This document shows, in pieces, positions 40,970-50,866 of a stretch of 64,000 bases of DNA. This DNA is from Candidatus Bathyarchaeota archaeon (GTDB lineage Archaea; Thermoproteota; CALKCG01; B24), in contig JAGTQM010000001.1 of assembly GCA_018396755.1 (NCBI GenBank), positions 1-64,000 of the forward strand, given 5' to 3'. Within the stretch, counting starts at the first letter, position 1. Every line of letters begins with the position of its first letter. Position numbers and translations under genes: made by a program. Under the pieces are notes generated by a model. It saw only the letters and a list, made by a program, of their open reading frames with translations, was not told the origin of the DNA and did not search any database.

Positions 40970-42082
40970 TTAATTTATGAGACCTTTGATATAATGCAGT
41001 ATTCTAGCCTGATCACCAGTATCTCTGATTTTTTCAAATTCATCTTTTAAACTGTATATGGCTAGGGCTTTCTTGTATAAGTTTGCGAAGAATTCCTTAG
41101 AAAGTCTTAATGCCTCAACAGGATCCATTCTGTACGAGAATTGGTCAAGCACCATCCAGCCTTTATATCCAGTATCTATAGCGGCGTAGAGGAAGTCTAT
41201 AAACGCCCAGAAGTCTCCCGTACCTACTATACGGTCTTCATCATTACTATGTGTTTTAGCGGTATTTATGTGAAAGGCCACCAGTGGTACTTCAAACTTC
41301 TTCGCCGCATATACTGTAAACGCTGGCTCTACGGCATACATCAATTCGTGACCATAATCTATGGTTATACCCACCGCTTTGAAACCGAGCTCCCTATTTA
41401 TAGAGCTCGCTAGAAGCAGCGCAAATTGAGAAGTAGGGATTATCATGTTTCCTTCTTTAGGCTCTTTAATCTTAGCCTCTATTGAAAATGTTAAGCCGAG
41501 TTGTTTAGCTTGTTTGGCGATCGTTAGGCATCCCTCGTAAAGCCAATCGAGCCTTTTACCATAGTTGACTTCTAGGCTGTAATCCCAACCATCTTGACCA
41601 GGCCATAGAGATGCAACATCTGTTTTTAGCCGCCTTGCGATCTCCAAACTTTCGAGAATAACGTTTAAAGCATCTTCTCTAAGGCGTGCGTCAGGATTTG
41701 TTAAGGTTCCAAGCTTCCACCTTGGAAAACCCGATAAGTCTAACGCTAAACCTGCGGGCTTCAATTCAAATTCACGCATGTAGTCCTCGGCTTCGTTCAC
41801 GAGATCCCAATCGATCGTATGGTCGGGTTTTACGAATTGAGCATTTATCAGAGCCACTCCTTCTATACCAGCTTCACGGATACGCTTAAGCTTTGATTTT
41901 AAGTCGGACGGCATTTCTGGGAAATATCCTATTCTATTGAATCTATCTGAGAAGTCTCCGGCAGCCCAAACACCAGCTCCGAATCTAATGTCGAATTCTT
42001 TGAAAAACTCGTCGACTTGAGGCCCAGTTATAAAGCCTTTAAATTTAGAGAGTTTTTCGGAAAAAAACCCCATAATGACCAT
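40970..42082 (-). CDS. Xylose isomerase-like TIM barrel protein
   Basis: FSIEAKIKEPKEGNMIIP, GITIDYGHELMYAVEP, AFHINTAKTHSNDEDRIVGTGDFWAFID. Confidence 0.75.
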   Translation of the reverse strand: MVIMGFFSEKLSKFKGFITGPQVDEFFKEFDIRFGAGVWAAGDFSDRFNRIGYFPEMPSDLKSKLKRIREAGIEGVALINAQFVKPDHTIDWDLVNEAEDYMREFELKPAGLALDLSGFPRWKLGTLTNPDARLREDALNVILESLEIARRLKTDVASLWPGQDGWDYSLEVNYGKRLDWLYEGCLTIAKQAKQLGLTFSIEAKIKEPKEGNMIIPTSQFALLLASSINRELGFKAVGITIDYGHELMYAVEPAFTVYAAKKFEVPLVAFHINTAKTHSNDEDRIVGTGDFWAFIDFLYAAIDTGYKGWMVLDQFSYRMDPVEALRLSKEFFANLYKKALAIYSLKDEFEKIRDTGDQARILHYIKGLIN

Positions 42083-42140
42083 AAATAACTTTCTAGGTAA
42101 GTAAATATAAATTAGACTATTCTAAGTTTGAGTTGATAAT

Positions 42141-42596
42141 ATGGGCGTTGAAATGGTTGATATAACTGAAAAAAAGGAAGTTTATAGGGAGGCTGAAGCA
42201 CAAGGGTTTATCGTACTTAAACCTGAAACAATATCTGCCATCAAAGGGGGAAAGATTCCGAAGGGCGATGTAGTAACAGCCGCTCAACTCGCAGCTATAA
42301 ACGCGGTTAAGAAAACACCGGATTTAATATTGTTGGCACATCCAATATGTTCAATAACGTCCATAAGTGTTAAACTTAATGTAATTGAAAATGGCATTAA
42401 GGCAACGGTAACGGTTAAATCTGTAGCCAAAACCGGAGTGGAACTTGAAGCACTCATAGGTGTTACAACCGCGCTGCTCACGGTTTTCGACATGTGTAAA
42501 CAATTTGAGAAAGATGAACATGGACAATATCCCGTTACAAAAATAACGGATGTAAGAGTTACTAGGAAGGTGAAGATCGATGAAGAGGGACAATAA
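42141..42596 (+). CDS. moaC: Cyclic pyranopterin monophosphate synthase MoaC
   Basis: MVDITEKKEVYREAEAQG, LLAHPICSITSISV, GVELEALIGVTTALLTVFDMCK. Confidence 0.95.
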   Translation: MGVEMVDITEKKEVYREAEAQGFIVLKPETISAIKGGKIPKGDVVTAAQLAAINAVKKTPDLILLAHPICSITSISVKLNVIENGIKATVTVKSVAKTGVELEALIGVTTALLTVFDMCKQFEKDEHGQYPVTKITDVRVTRKVKIDEEGQ

Positions 42597-42621
42597 AAAG
42601 TTAGGGTATAGAAGTTAACTA

Positions 42622-43635
42622 CTAAGGCTTGACTAAAATCTTTATCGTATTTGGTATTTCACGTTTAAGGGCTTTTTCGAGATCGTTCAGACTTATTATG
42701 TGGCTTATTAGAGGCTTAACGTCAACAGCACCAGATGCTAATAGATTTAAAGCACTATCCATCTCATAGGGGTTGATGAAGCTCCCTATTATTGTAAGCT
42801 CGTGCTTGTAAATATCATAGGGTTTGATAGGCCATGCGTCATTTTCAGAAGCAACACCGAAAACGAGTAGACGGCCATCCGGTTCTAAGCAATTTAAAGC
42901 CAATGTTAGTGGAGTGGAACCGCCAGCAGCATCTATAGCTACTTCAACACCTTTACCTTTTAGAAAACCATTGATGGTCTCTGCGACGACCTCTCTAGAT
43001 GGATTTACCGTTAAATCCGCCCCCAGTTTTTCAGCCAATTTAAGCCTCATATCGTTTACCTCGGCGACTATAACCCTTCCAGCTCCAGTCCTTTTAGCCA
43101 GTTGAAGGTGTATAAGACCTATCGGTCCTGCTCCAACAATTAAAACGTCTTCGCCAGGTTTAATCGATAATCTCGCAATACCGTGTAAACAGCAAGCCAC
43201 TGGCTCCGTAAAAGCAGCTTCATCGAGGCTTAATCCACTTGGAACCCTATACAACTGCGATATAGGAACTACTACATACTCGGCGAAGCCTCCATCCCTA
43301 GTAACACCTATGGATTCCATTTTAGGACACAGGTTTCGCTTGGCGCTTCTACAGTAGCGGCATAAGCCACATGTTATATTCGGGTCTACTGTAACGGCAT
43401 CTCCAACAGATACGCTGTCCACATACCTACCAACATCGACGACGACCCCAGAAAGCTCATGACCCGGAATCAACGGAAGCTTAGCCCAAGGCATAACCCC
43501 CTCATATATATGTATATCTGTACCGCATACTCCACACATATGAACCTTTACAAGAGCCTCTCCGGGCTTGATCAACGGAATATCCTTATCTATGATGTTT
43601 AGACTACGTGACTTATCTATAAAAGCGGCCTTCAA
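42622..43635 (-). CDS. Zinc-dependent alcohol/threonine dehydrogenase-like
   Basis: CGVCGTDIHIYEG, PGHELSGVVVDVG, CGLCRYCRSAKRNLCP, VLIVGAGPIGL. Confidence 0.9.
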   Translation of the reverse strand: MKAAFIDKSRSLNIIDKDIPLIKPGEALVKVHMCGVCGTDIHIYEGVMPWAKLPLIPGHELSGVVVDVGRYVDSVSVGDAVTVDPNITCGLCRYCRSAKRNLCPKMESIGVTRDGGFAEYVVVPISQLYRVPSGLSLDEAAFTEPVACCLHGIARLSIKPGEDVLIVGAGPIGLIHLQLAKRTGAGRVIVAEVNDMRLKLAEKLGADLTVNPSREVVAETINGFLKGKGVEVAIDAAGGSTPLTLALNCLEPDGRLLVFGVASENDAWPIKPYDIYKHELTIIGSFINPYEMDSALNLLASGAVDVKPLISHIISLNDLEKALKREIPNTIKILVKP

Positions 43636-43725
43636 GCTACTAGATCATTTAAGAGGTGTGAAAAAGAGCTTATATACATTACGTTAAACCGTTGGAGGGA
43701 CAAAGTTTATGAAACTTTAAACACC

Positions 43726-44124
43726 ATGCAAAACACATGTCAGGAAGGGATTCGCTCAGGAAAATTTATAACGAACTTAAACCCTCTGTCTTTTAAGTTG
43801 GGAAGAATAGCCGTAATAGCAGATAGAGATACAGCGACCCTGTTTAAGCTTGCAGGTGTTGAAGCCAGCATGGTAGTTGACTCACCCGAGGAGGCTGAGA
43901 GAGCTCTTAGAAGCCTTATGGAGAAAGACTTCAGTGTAATCATCCTAACTAGACAATTGGTTCAACCCATTCAACAGACCATAGCGAAGCTCACAAGAGA
44001 TAAGAAATACCCGGTCGTAATAGTCATACCCGGTAAAGGTGAACCCATGGAAAGGGAGGTTATTTCAATACACGAGTATTTGAGAAGATCCTTGGGAGTT
44101 GAATTGAAGACAAAAGGGGTTTAG
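43726..44124 (+). CDS. atpF: A-type ATP synthase subunit F
   Basis: GRIAVIADRDTATLFKLAGVE, VIILTRQLVQ, VVIVIPGKGEP; N-terminal start uncertain. Confidence 0.85.
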   Translation: MQNTCQEGIRSGKFITNLNPLSFKLGRIAVIADRDTATLFKLAGVEASMVVDSPEEAERALRSLMEKDFSVIILTRQLVQPIQQTIAKLTRDKKYPVVIVIPGKGEPMEREVISIHEYLRRSLGVELKTKGV

Positions 44125-44139
44125 TAGCAGTTTCTAAAT

Positions 44140-44342
44140 AGATAGGTTTTTATAATCGCTTCGGCTGTTTCAAAACGGGTAGTTGACGGTCTTGGCTCCG
44201 CCATGAGCGTGGAATCGGAGCGCAGACATAGGATGAAGCGTAACCCAAGATGTGGGGATTTCCCGTTGACCCCGAAAGCCCTCAATGAACCTCTGTTATT
44301 GGAGGCGAGGGGGAAGGGATGAAAATCTATGAATCCCACAAC
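44140..44342 (+). mobile_element. Decayed IS200/IS605-type tnpB 3' end, relic copy 1
   Basis: Reading MSVESERRHRMKRNPRCGDFPLTPKALNEPLLLEARGKG* and 3' segment GGCGAGGGGGAAGGGATGAAAATCTATGAATCCCACAAC; shares a repeat unit with 44363-44510. Confidence 0.6.
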
Positions 44343-44362
44343 AGTTGTAAAATAGTTCCAGA

Positions 44363-44598
44363 ATAGGTAGACTTATAATAAACTCTTCGACTATTTCGAA
44401 TCGGGTAGCAGACGGTTTTGGCTTCGCCGTCTGGGCGAAATCGAAGCGCGAACCCAGGATGATACGAGCCTGGGACGTGAGGAGTTTCCGTTGACCTTGA
44501 AAGCCGCTGATGAAGACACAAAGGCAGAAGCGGAACGGATAGAAATGTTAACTATCCGACAGCGGTGTTGACATCCCACGGTCTTCAGCCGTGGGATG
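44363..44598 (+). mobile_element. Decayed IS200/IS605-type tnpB 3' end, relic copy 2, with terminal hairpin
   Basis: Reading EFPLTLKAADEDTKAEAERIEMLTIRQRC*; GTTAACTATCCGACAGCGG is also found (1 mismatch) at the 3' end of the tnpB at 49254; hairpin at 44572-44598. Confidence 0.65.
44572..44598. repeat. Perfect 10-bp stem hairpin CATCCCACGG-tcttcag-CCGTGGGATG
   Basis: Exact inverted repeat at the end of relic copy 2; resembles IS200/IS605 right-end hairpins. Confidence 0.85.
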
Positions 44599-44648
44599 GT
44601 TCCTGCTATGGAGACAGCCCATAGCTACTTTGCCTAATTCTTCTTACC

Positions 44649-44715
44649 GTTGTGGGATTCATAGATTTTCATCCCTTCCCCCTCGCCTTGCTCATAGAGG
44701 CTTTCTAGCAGTTCT
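44649..44715 (-). mobile_element. Decayed tnpB 3' end, relic copy 3, opposite strand
   Basis: Minus-strand reading LLESLYEQGEGEGMKIYESHNGKKN*; 39 bp are the exact reverse complement of 44304-44342. Confidence 0.6.
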
Positions 44716-44794
44716 CCATAAGATACGACTGTTAAAGTTAAAAACCTATATATGACTAGCCTATCATTTTACTCGTAAATTTAAGGGTGGCGGT

Positions 44795-46573
44795 ATGCCA
44801 GTAAGAGGCATAATATCTAAGGTAGTCGGACCGTTTGTCACGGCTAAAAACGTCATCGGATTGCACATGTATGAACTTGTAAGAGTCGGAAGTGAGGGAA
44901 TCATAGGCGAAGTCATAGGTCTAAGCGGAGATAACGCGTTCATACAGGTTTACGAGGAGACAGTTGGCTTAAGACCTGGCGAACCCATAGAGGGAACAGG
45001 GAAACCTCTTTCCGTGGAGCTTGGGCCTGGCCTAGTGGGTCGTATGTTTGACGGAATTCAGAGACCGCTCCATGTCCTGCAGGGTATGGCCGGGTTCTTC
45101 ATAAGAAGGGGCTTAACCCCCAATGCCCTAGATAGGGGGGAGAAGTGGTTTTTACATCCAACGGCTGAGCCTGGGTCGAAAGTTTCAGGTGGAGATGTGT
45201 TGGGCTATGTGGATGAGAGTCCCGTGGTCAAGCATAAGATACTTGTACCACCTGACGTCAAAGGAGTTCTAGAGTATGTAGCTCTCGAAGGAGAATACAC
45301 GGTTGAAGACGACATAGCTGAGGTGAGATGGGGTGGGGAAAGGATCTGTGTGAAGCTTATGCACAGCTGGCCTGTAAGAAAGCCTAGACCTTATAGGTAT
45401 AAGATCCCCCCGGATACACCTTTAATAACTGGTCAGAGGATTATAGATACATTCTTCCCCGTGGCTAAGGGCGGAACTGCCGCCGTTCCAGGAGGCTTCG
45501 GAACTGGGAAGACAGTATTACAACATACCTTAGCTAAATATGCTGATGCTGACGTAGCTATATTCGTAGGTTGCGGTGAGAGGGGGAATGAAATGGCCGG
45601 ACTCATCGACGAGATTTCGGAGCTTAAGATTCCTGGAACCGACCAATCCCTTCTGGATAGGACAATCCTCATAGTTAATACCTCTAACATGCCTATCGCG
45701 GCTAGAGAGGCTAGCGTATACACGGGGATTACTATAGCTGAGTATTACAGGGATATGGGTTATAGCGTGATTCTCATGGCCGATTCGACATCCAGATGGG
45801 CTGAAGCTTTAAGGGAGATATGTGGTAGGCTTGAGGAGATGCCTGGCGAGGAGGGGTACCCGGCTTACTTGACTACGAGGCTTGCGGAATTCTACGCTAG
45901 AGCAGGTAGGGTTGTCACTTTGAATGGTGAGGAGGGCTCTGTGACCGTAATTGGAGCCGTATCGCCTCCCGGAGCAGACTTCTCTGAGCCCGTAACCCAG
46001 AGCACTCTCAGGCTTGTTAAGGTTTTCTGGGCGCTAGACTTTGCTCTAGCCCATAAGAGACACTTCCCAGCCATAAATTGGCTTACGAGCTATTCGATGT
46101 ATTTCGATTCCATGAAGAACTGGTATGAGAAGCACGTAACCTCAGACTGGGTTAAAGTTCGGGAGGAGGCTATGAACCTCCTCAGAGAGGAGGAGGAACT
46201 TAGGGAGCTTGTGGCGCTTTTAGGTCCAGAAGTTTTAACAGAGGCTCAGAGGCTGACACTCGAAATGGCTAGGATGATCAGGGAATACTTCCTTAGACAG
46301 AGCGCGTTCCACCCAATCGATGCATATTCTCCTCCGGATAAGACCTACCATATGCTTAAGCTAATACTCAAACTACGTGAGAAGATGAGCGATGCAGTTG
46401 AGAGGAAGGTTCCCTTGGTTGAACTTCTGAGTCTACCTATTGTAGAGGAGATTGCTAGGATGAAGATCTTACCCTACGATGAGTTTAAGAAGTCTGTCGA
46501 GAAGATGAATAGTGAGATTAACGAGCAGATAGGGAGGCTTATCGAGAAGGTCATAAGGGGTGAGGAAGCTTGA
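44795..46573 (+). CDS. atpA: A-type ATP synthase catalytic subunit A
   Basis: [51 protein letters not shown]. Confidence 0.97.
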   Translation: MPVRGIISKVVGPFVTAKNVIGLHMYELVRVGSEGIIGEVIGLSGDNAFIQVYEETVGLRPGEPIEGTGKPLSVELGPGLVGRMFDGIQRPLHVLQGMAGFFIRRGLTPNALDRGEKWFLHPTAEPGSKVSGGDVLGYVDESPVVKHKILVPPDVKGVLEYVALEGEYTVEDDIAEVRWGGERICVKLMHSWPVRKPRPYRYKIPPDTPLITGQRIIDTFFPVAKGGTAAVPGGFGTGKTVLQHTLAKYADADVAIFVGCGERGNEMAGLIDEISELKIPGTDQSLLDRTILIVNTSNMPIAAREASVYTGITIAEYYRDMGYSVILMADSTSRWAEALREICGRLEEMPGEEGYPAYLTTRLAEFYARAGRVVTLNGEEGSVTVIGAVSPPGADFSEPVTQSTLRLVKVFWALDFALAHKRHFPAINWLTSYSMYFDSMKNWYEKHVTSDWVKVREEAMNLLREEEELRELVALLGPEVLTEAQRLTLEMARMIREYFLRQSAFHPIDAYSPPDKTYHMLKLILKLREKMSDAVERKVPLVELLSLPIVEEIARMKILPYDEFKKSVEKMNSEINEQIGRLIEKVIRGEEA

Positions 46574-47982
46574 AAAGCCAGTATAAGCGCGTTTACAGTG
46601 GTTTAAGCTTCTCAACTGTCAAGGAGATCAAAGGCCCTCTTCTCTTCGTAGAAGCTAAGGGGGTGAGCTTTGGAGAGCTCGTAGAGGTCACGACTCCCAC
46701 GGGTGAGGAAAGGCTTGGACAAGTTATCGAGGTTACTGAGGACATAGCTAGCATTCAAGTGTTCGAGGGAACTTCAGACTTAGAGGTTGAGAAGACCAGA
46801 ATTAGGTTCACGGGTGAACCTGTTAAACTGAGGGTTTCCATGGACCTCTTGGGCAGGGTTTTCGATGGTAGGGGTAGGGTTATAGATGGAGGACCTGAAC
46901 CGATTCACGTAGACGAGTGGAATGTACACGGTGCGCCGATAAATCCGTATTCTAGAGCCCACCCATCTGAGTTTATACAGACTGGCATATCGGTTATAGA
47001 TGGAATGAACCCGCTTGTTAGAGGTCAGAAGCTTCCCATATTCTCTGGCTCCGGACTCCCCCACATGCTTCTCGTCTCACAGATAGTTAGACAGGCTAAG
47101 GTCAGAGGTAAAGGTGAGGAGTTTGTGGTCGTATTTGGGGCAATGGGCATAACGGCTGACGAAGCTAGGTGGTTTAGGGAGGACTTCGAAGAGATGGGAG
47201 TCATGGATAGGACCGTGATGTTCGTAAACTTAGCCGAGGACCCGGCTATCGAGAGGCTTTTAACTCCGAGGCTGGCTCTCACAGCTGCAGAGTACTTCTC
47301 CTTCGAGCAGCATATGCACGTCCTCGTCATACTAAGCGACATGACTTATTACGCCGAAGCCCTCAGAGAGGTTTCAGCGGCTAGGGAGGAGGTCCCAGGT
47401 AGGAGGGGTTACCCAGGCTACATGTACACGGATTTGGCCTCAATATATGAAAGAGCTGGTAGAATCCGGGGTGGGAGAGGCTCCGTAACACAAATACCGG
47501 TTTTAACAATGCCGGAGGACGATATAACCCACCCGATACCAGACCTCACCGGGTATATCACTGAGGGGCAGCTCATCATGGATAGAGACCTACACAGGAG
47601 GGGCGTATATCCGCCCATAAACCCACTTCCGTCTCTTTCAAGGCTCATGGATGCTGGCATAGGTTCCGGCAAAACCAGGAAAGACCATAAGCAGCTCTCC
47701 GACCAGCTCTACTACTGTTACGCTGAAGGTGTTGCCATCAGGGAGGCGGCCATGATATCTGGCGAGGCCGGTTTAACCGAGAGGGATAAGCTCTACTACA
47801 ACTTCGCAGACGAGTTTGAGAGAAGGTTCATAAATCAGGGCGTCTACGATGACAGGGATATAGAGGAGACCCTAAGCATAGGCTGGGAGCTTTTAGCACC
47901 GTTTCCGGAAGTTGAGCTTGCCAGAATAGACCCGTCTTTAATAAAGGAGTTCCACCCGAGGCATGGGCTTAGAAGGGGTTAA
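46570..47982 (+). CDS. atpB: A-type ATP synthase subunit B
   Basis: [55 protein letters not shown]. Confidence 0.97.
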   Translation: MKSQYKRVYSGLSFSTVKEIKGPLLFVEAKGVSFGELVEVTTPTGEERLGQVIEVTEDIASIQVFEGTSDLEVEKTRIRFTGEPVKLRVSMDLLGRVFDGRGRVIDGGPEPIHVDEWNVHGAPINPYSRAHPSEFIQTGISVIDGMNPLVRGQKLPIFSGSGLPHMLLVSQIVRQAKVRGKGEEFVVVFGAMGITADEARWFREDFEEMGVMDRTVMFVNLAEDPAIERLLTPRLALTAAEYFSFEQHMHVLVILSDMTYYAEALREVSAAREEVPGRRGYPGYMYTDLASIYERAGRIRGGRGSVTQIPVLTMPEDDITHPIPDLTGYITEGQLIMDRDLHRRGVYPPINPLPSLSRLMDAGIGSGKTRKDHKQLSDQLYYCYAEGVAIREAAMISGEAGLTERDKLYYNFADEFERRFINQGVYDDRDIEETLSIGWELLAPFPEVELARIDPSLIKEFHPRHGLRRG

Positions 47983-47985
47983 AGG

Positions 47986-48639
47986 TTGGCTACAGTCGAG
48001 CTTACGGCAGTCCCTATAACTAGGGAGGGCTTGCTCAAGCTTCGGAAGAGGAGGACCCTAGCCTTAGCTATACTGGACTTACTTCAGAGAGACCTAGATA
48101 CTCTTGTGAAGAGGTTCTTTAGCCTCGTAAACGAAGCCGATAGGGTTAGAGGGGAACTCTATGATAGCTTGTCCGAGGCCTATAAGCTTCTCTCAGAGGC
48201 TAAGGCAGTTCTCGGCTCCAAGAGGCTTAAAGAACTATCTCTAAGTGAGTTTAAAACCGTCTTCGACGTTAAGGTAAAGGAGGAAAGGATGCTTGGTGTG
48301 AGGCTCATAAGCGTCTGGATGCCGTCCATGGAGCTTGCCGAAGTCGGCAGTCCAGCCGGACAGTACGATATTTTTGATACGTCAGCCGTCTTAGATGAAG
48401 CTGTGCTTAAAGCCAGAGATGCCTTGAGGCTTATAGTTAAACTTGCAGAGATCAATGCCTCTATAGACGGGGTTGTTAGGGCGATGCAGACGACGAGGCG
48501 TAGGATAAACCTCATCCAGTATAGGTTCATACCGCAGATAGATAACATGATGAAGTATATCGAGTCCATCCTCGAGGAGAGGGCTAGAGAGGATGCTGTC
48601 AGACTAAGGATTCTTCAAGGGAAAAGAAAAGGAGGCTGA
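47986..48639 (+). CDS. atpD: A-type ATP synthase subunit D
   Basis: LLKLRKRRTLALAILDLLQRDLDTLV, TTRRRINLIQYRFIPQIDNMMKYI. Confidence 0.92.
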   Translation: MATVELTAVPITREGLLKLRKRRTLALAILDLLQRDLDTLVKRFFSLVNEADRVRGELYDSLSEAYKLLSEAKAVLGSKRLKELSLSEFKTVFDVKVKEERMLGVRLISVWMPSMELAEVGSPAGQYDIFDTSAVLDEAVLKARDALRLIVKLAEINASIDGVVRAMQTTRRRINLIQYRFIPQIDNMMKYIESILEERAREDAVRLRILQGKRKGG

Positions 48640-48641
48640 GG

Positions 48642-49061
48642 CTAGAGCTTCGTGTATATGAGGAAGCTTACAGTCAGTCCGTAGATGGCCAAAGCCTCTA
48701 TGAACACAACGTATATTATCGTAGAGCCGGCTATTTCAGGCTTCTCGGCTATGGCCCCTATGGCAGCTGAACACACGCGGCTGAGGCTAATCGCAGCCAT
48801 TGCGGCAGGTACGGATATACATATGGTCATGGAAATGAAGCCCCATGCCCTTTCCGTCATAATCTGCTGCCCAACAGCTTGCTGCCCAACATTCTCACCT
48901 TCGACTTCTGCGGCGAGCGCAACAGCCGTTACTACCACTAGAAACGCTATTAGTAGAGCAGCGATTATGTAACTTTTAGCTTTCATAAGTCTCCTCAGCC
49001 AGCTATATGCGTCGCTCAAACCCGTCGCGATTATATAACTTTTAGCTTTCACACCACTCAC
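48642..49061 (-). CDS. atpK: A-type ATP synthase proteolipid subunit K, antisense to the rest of the operon
   Basis: AAISLSRVCSAAIGAIAEKPEIAGSTIIYVVFIEALAIYGLTVSFLIY; conserved Glu in second helix; alternative start ATG 48986. Confidence 0.9.
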   Translation of the reverse strand: MSGVKAKSYIIATGLSDAYSWLRRLMKAKSYIIAALLIAFLVVVTAVALAAEVEGENVGQQAVGQQIMTERAWGFISMTICISVPAAMAAISLSRVCSAAIGAIAEKPEIAGSTIIYVVFIEALAIYGLTVSFLIYTKL

Positions 49062-49253
49062 TCCACAATCTTAAAACATCCTTTTTATAAAGTGGAATAA
49101 TATTTAAGATTTTCCCAATAAGTGTGGCTTCCCCATAGTTATGTGTAAAGTTAAAGTGAGCCGCAGTTAATGCGTAACAAACCCATACTTTAGATAGAGG
49201 CCTCCTCTAAACCTGAAGCCTTTAAAGAACTTATGAAGACCGTTGTCGGATAG

Positions 49254-50313
49254 TTAACTTTTTATTACTATCCGTTCCACCTCTGCTAGGGCTTCATAGG
49301 TGGCTCTCTGGGGCAACGGTGCTTCCCTCATCCTGAGCATGTTCAGACATGCGGTTACGTCTCTATCTTCCTTAAAACCGCATTTACATTTCATAAGCCC
49401 ATACCTATTCGGAGCTAATTTTCCTCCACACATCGGGCATAGGCTTGAAGTCCCCTTCGGATTAACATATATTACTGGTAAACCCTCAAGCTTCGCTTTA
49501 TAGTCGATGTAGAATTGCAGTTTCCTGAAGTTCCATGAATGCAATCTGCGGTTGAGGTTTTTACCGTAGTTAATGTGTTTTCTTATACTCCTTAGATTTT
49601 CCATGACTATGCCAAAGTTATGCTGTTTGGCGAAGTCTACAATCTTCCTAGATATTTTGTGGCATTCATCCATAGCTCTACACTTTCTTCTACTAGAATA
49701 CTTCCTGAGCAGTCTTTCAGCTGTCTTAGACTTATACTTCCTCAGCTTTTGAACCCCTCTGATGACGTTAAAGTAGGTTGTATGTGTAGTCCTCAGGTCG
49801 CTTTCAACTCTTAAGATGTGTGGGTTAGAACTTACGGCAGTAACGTTTGATTCGTTTATGTCTATGGCTATCCACTCACTTGGGTTCAATAGGTCTACAT
49901 CTTTTTTGAACGGTACGATTATTTTCATCTCATTTATCGTTATCTCTCCTGTCTTCAGCTTTCCATCCCTCCAAGCATCTATAAACTTCTTCTGGTATTC
50001 ACCATATCTCAACTCTATGTATAGGAACTCCCTCGGCTTGACAGAAATCCTTATACTATCACCGTAAAACTTGTACAGTTGTGGGTCAAGCTGCATGAAG
50101 AACTTCTTAGCCTCAGGCTTACCTTCCCCACGTCTCCTCCTATAGCTTTTGAGAATGGCTAAAGCTATTTTATAAGCCGAATGGCAGAAGTGTGTCGAAT
50201 AATCCCATTTCCTCTTCCACTCATCGTAGACGCCCTTCCTAAGCCTGGCATAAGAAGTTATCCTCCTCTTAAGAGCGAACCTACGCAGAAATTCACCATA
50301 TCCCTGAAGTCTC
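49254..50313 (-). pseudogene. tnpB: IS200/IS605 TnpB (RuvC nuclease) gene, N-terminus frameshifted; open frame extends upstream of the ORF-track start at 50096
   Basis: RuvC motifs AIDINESNVTAV, IVMENLRSI, EDRDVTACLN and CPMCGG...CKCG zinc ribbon; upstream frame GYGEFLRRFALKRRITSYARLRKGVYDEWKRKWDYSTHFCHSAYKIALAILKSYRRRR; further upstream VVLGVPFTYEASGEVRRLLETS lies in another frame. Confidence 0.88.
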
Positions 50314-50556
50314 TAAAAGCCTCCTAACTTCACCACTAGCCTCATAGGTGAATGGAACACCGAGGACTACTTCCACAATCAGAGTATACACTAAAGAGTT
50401 AGTATGAAGTTAACTGTTCAGGAACTGCTGACAAGCCCATTAGCTAGTATGAGGCTTAGCCCGTGAACTCTAAAGCTGTGCAAGCCTATTAAAAGACTAC
50501 GCGGCTCAAACCACTGAAAAATTTAAATTTCACTGGATTTATAAACTAAATTCATA

Positions 50557-50865
50557 ATGAAAGACCTTATAGCAGCTATAAGGGAGGCTGAGGAGGAGGC
50601 TACCCGTCTGGTCGAAGACGCTAGGAAAAGGGCACGTGAGATAGGGGTTAAGGCATCCTTAGATGCTGAGAAGTTGAGGAGGGAGCTCATCGAGTCGCTT
50701 TTGAGGGAGGCTGAGGAGGAGGCTCGAAGGATTGTTGAAGCCGCTGGGAGGGGGGCTGTGACGGAGGTTGAGAGAGAGGTAGCAAAGCTTAAGGAGGAGG
50801 CTGGAGTGAGGATGGAGGAAGCTATAAGAGTTGTTTTAAGGCATATACTGCCCTATATGGAGTAG
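50557..50865 (+). CDS. A-type ATP synthase peripheral stalk subunit H
   Basis: Coiled-coil IREAEEEATRLVEDARKRAREI; immediately upstream of atpE. Confidence 0.75.
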   Translation: MKDLIAAIREAEEEATRLVEDARKRAREIGVKASLDAEKLRRELIESLLREAEEEARRIVEAAGRGAVTEVEREVAKLKEEAGVRMEEAIRVVLRHILPYME

Positions 50866-50866
50866 G

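Larger units (their letters stand above)
44304..44687. repeat. Perfect 39-bp inverted repeat pair (44304-44342 and 44649-44687)
   Basis: GGCGAGGGGGAAGGGATGAAAATCTATGAATCCCACAAC and its exact reverse complement. Confidence 0.93.

Noticed and set aside
44121-44579. ORFs 44121-44339, 44327-44521 and 44391-44579 on the minus strand as genes
   Set aside because: They overlap the plus-strand tnpB relics and repeat units, and have no protein-like conservation visible
48840-48900. GQQAVGQQ codon repeat in atpK as a possible regulatory repeat
   Set aside because: Very short repetition within a signal/linker region; likely low-complexity coding
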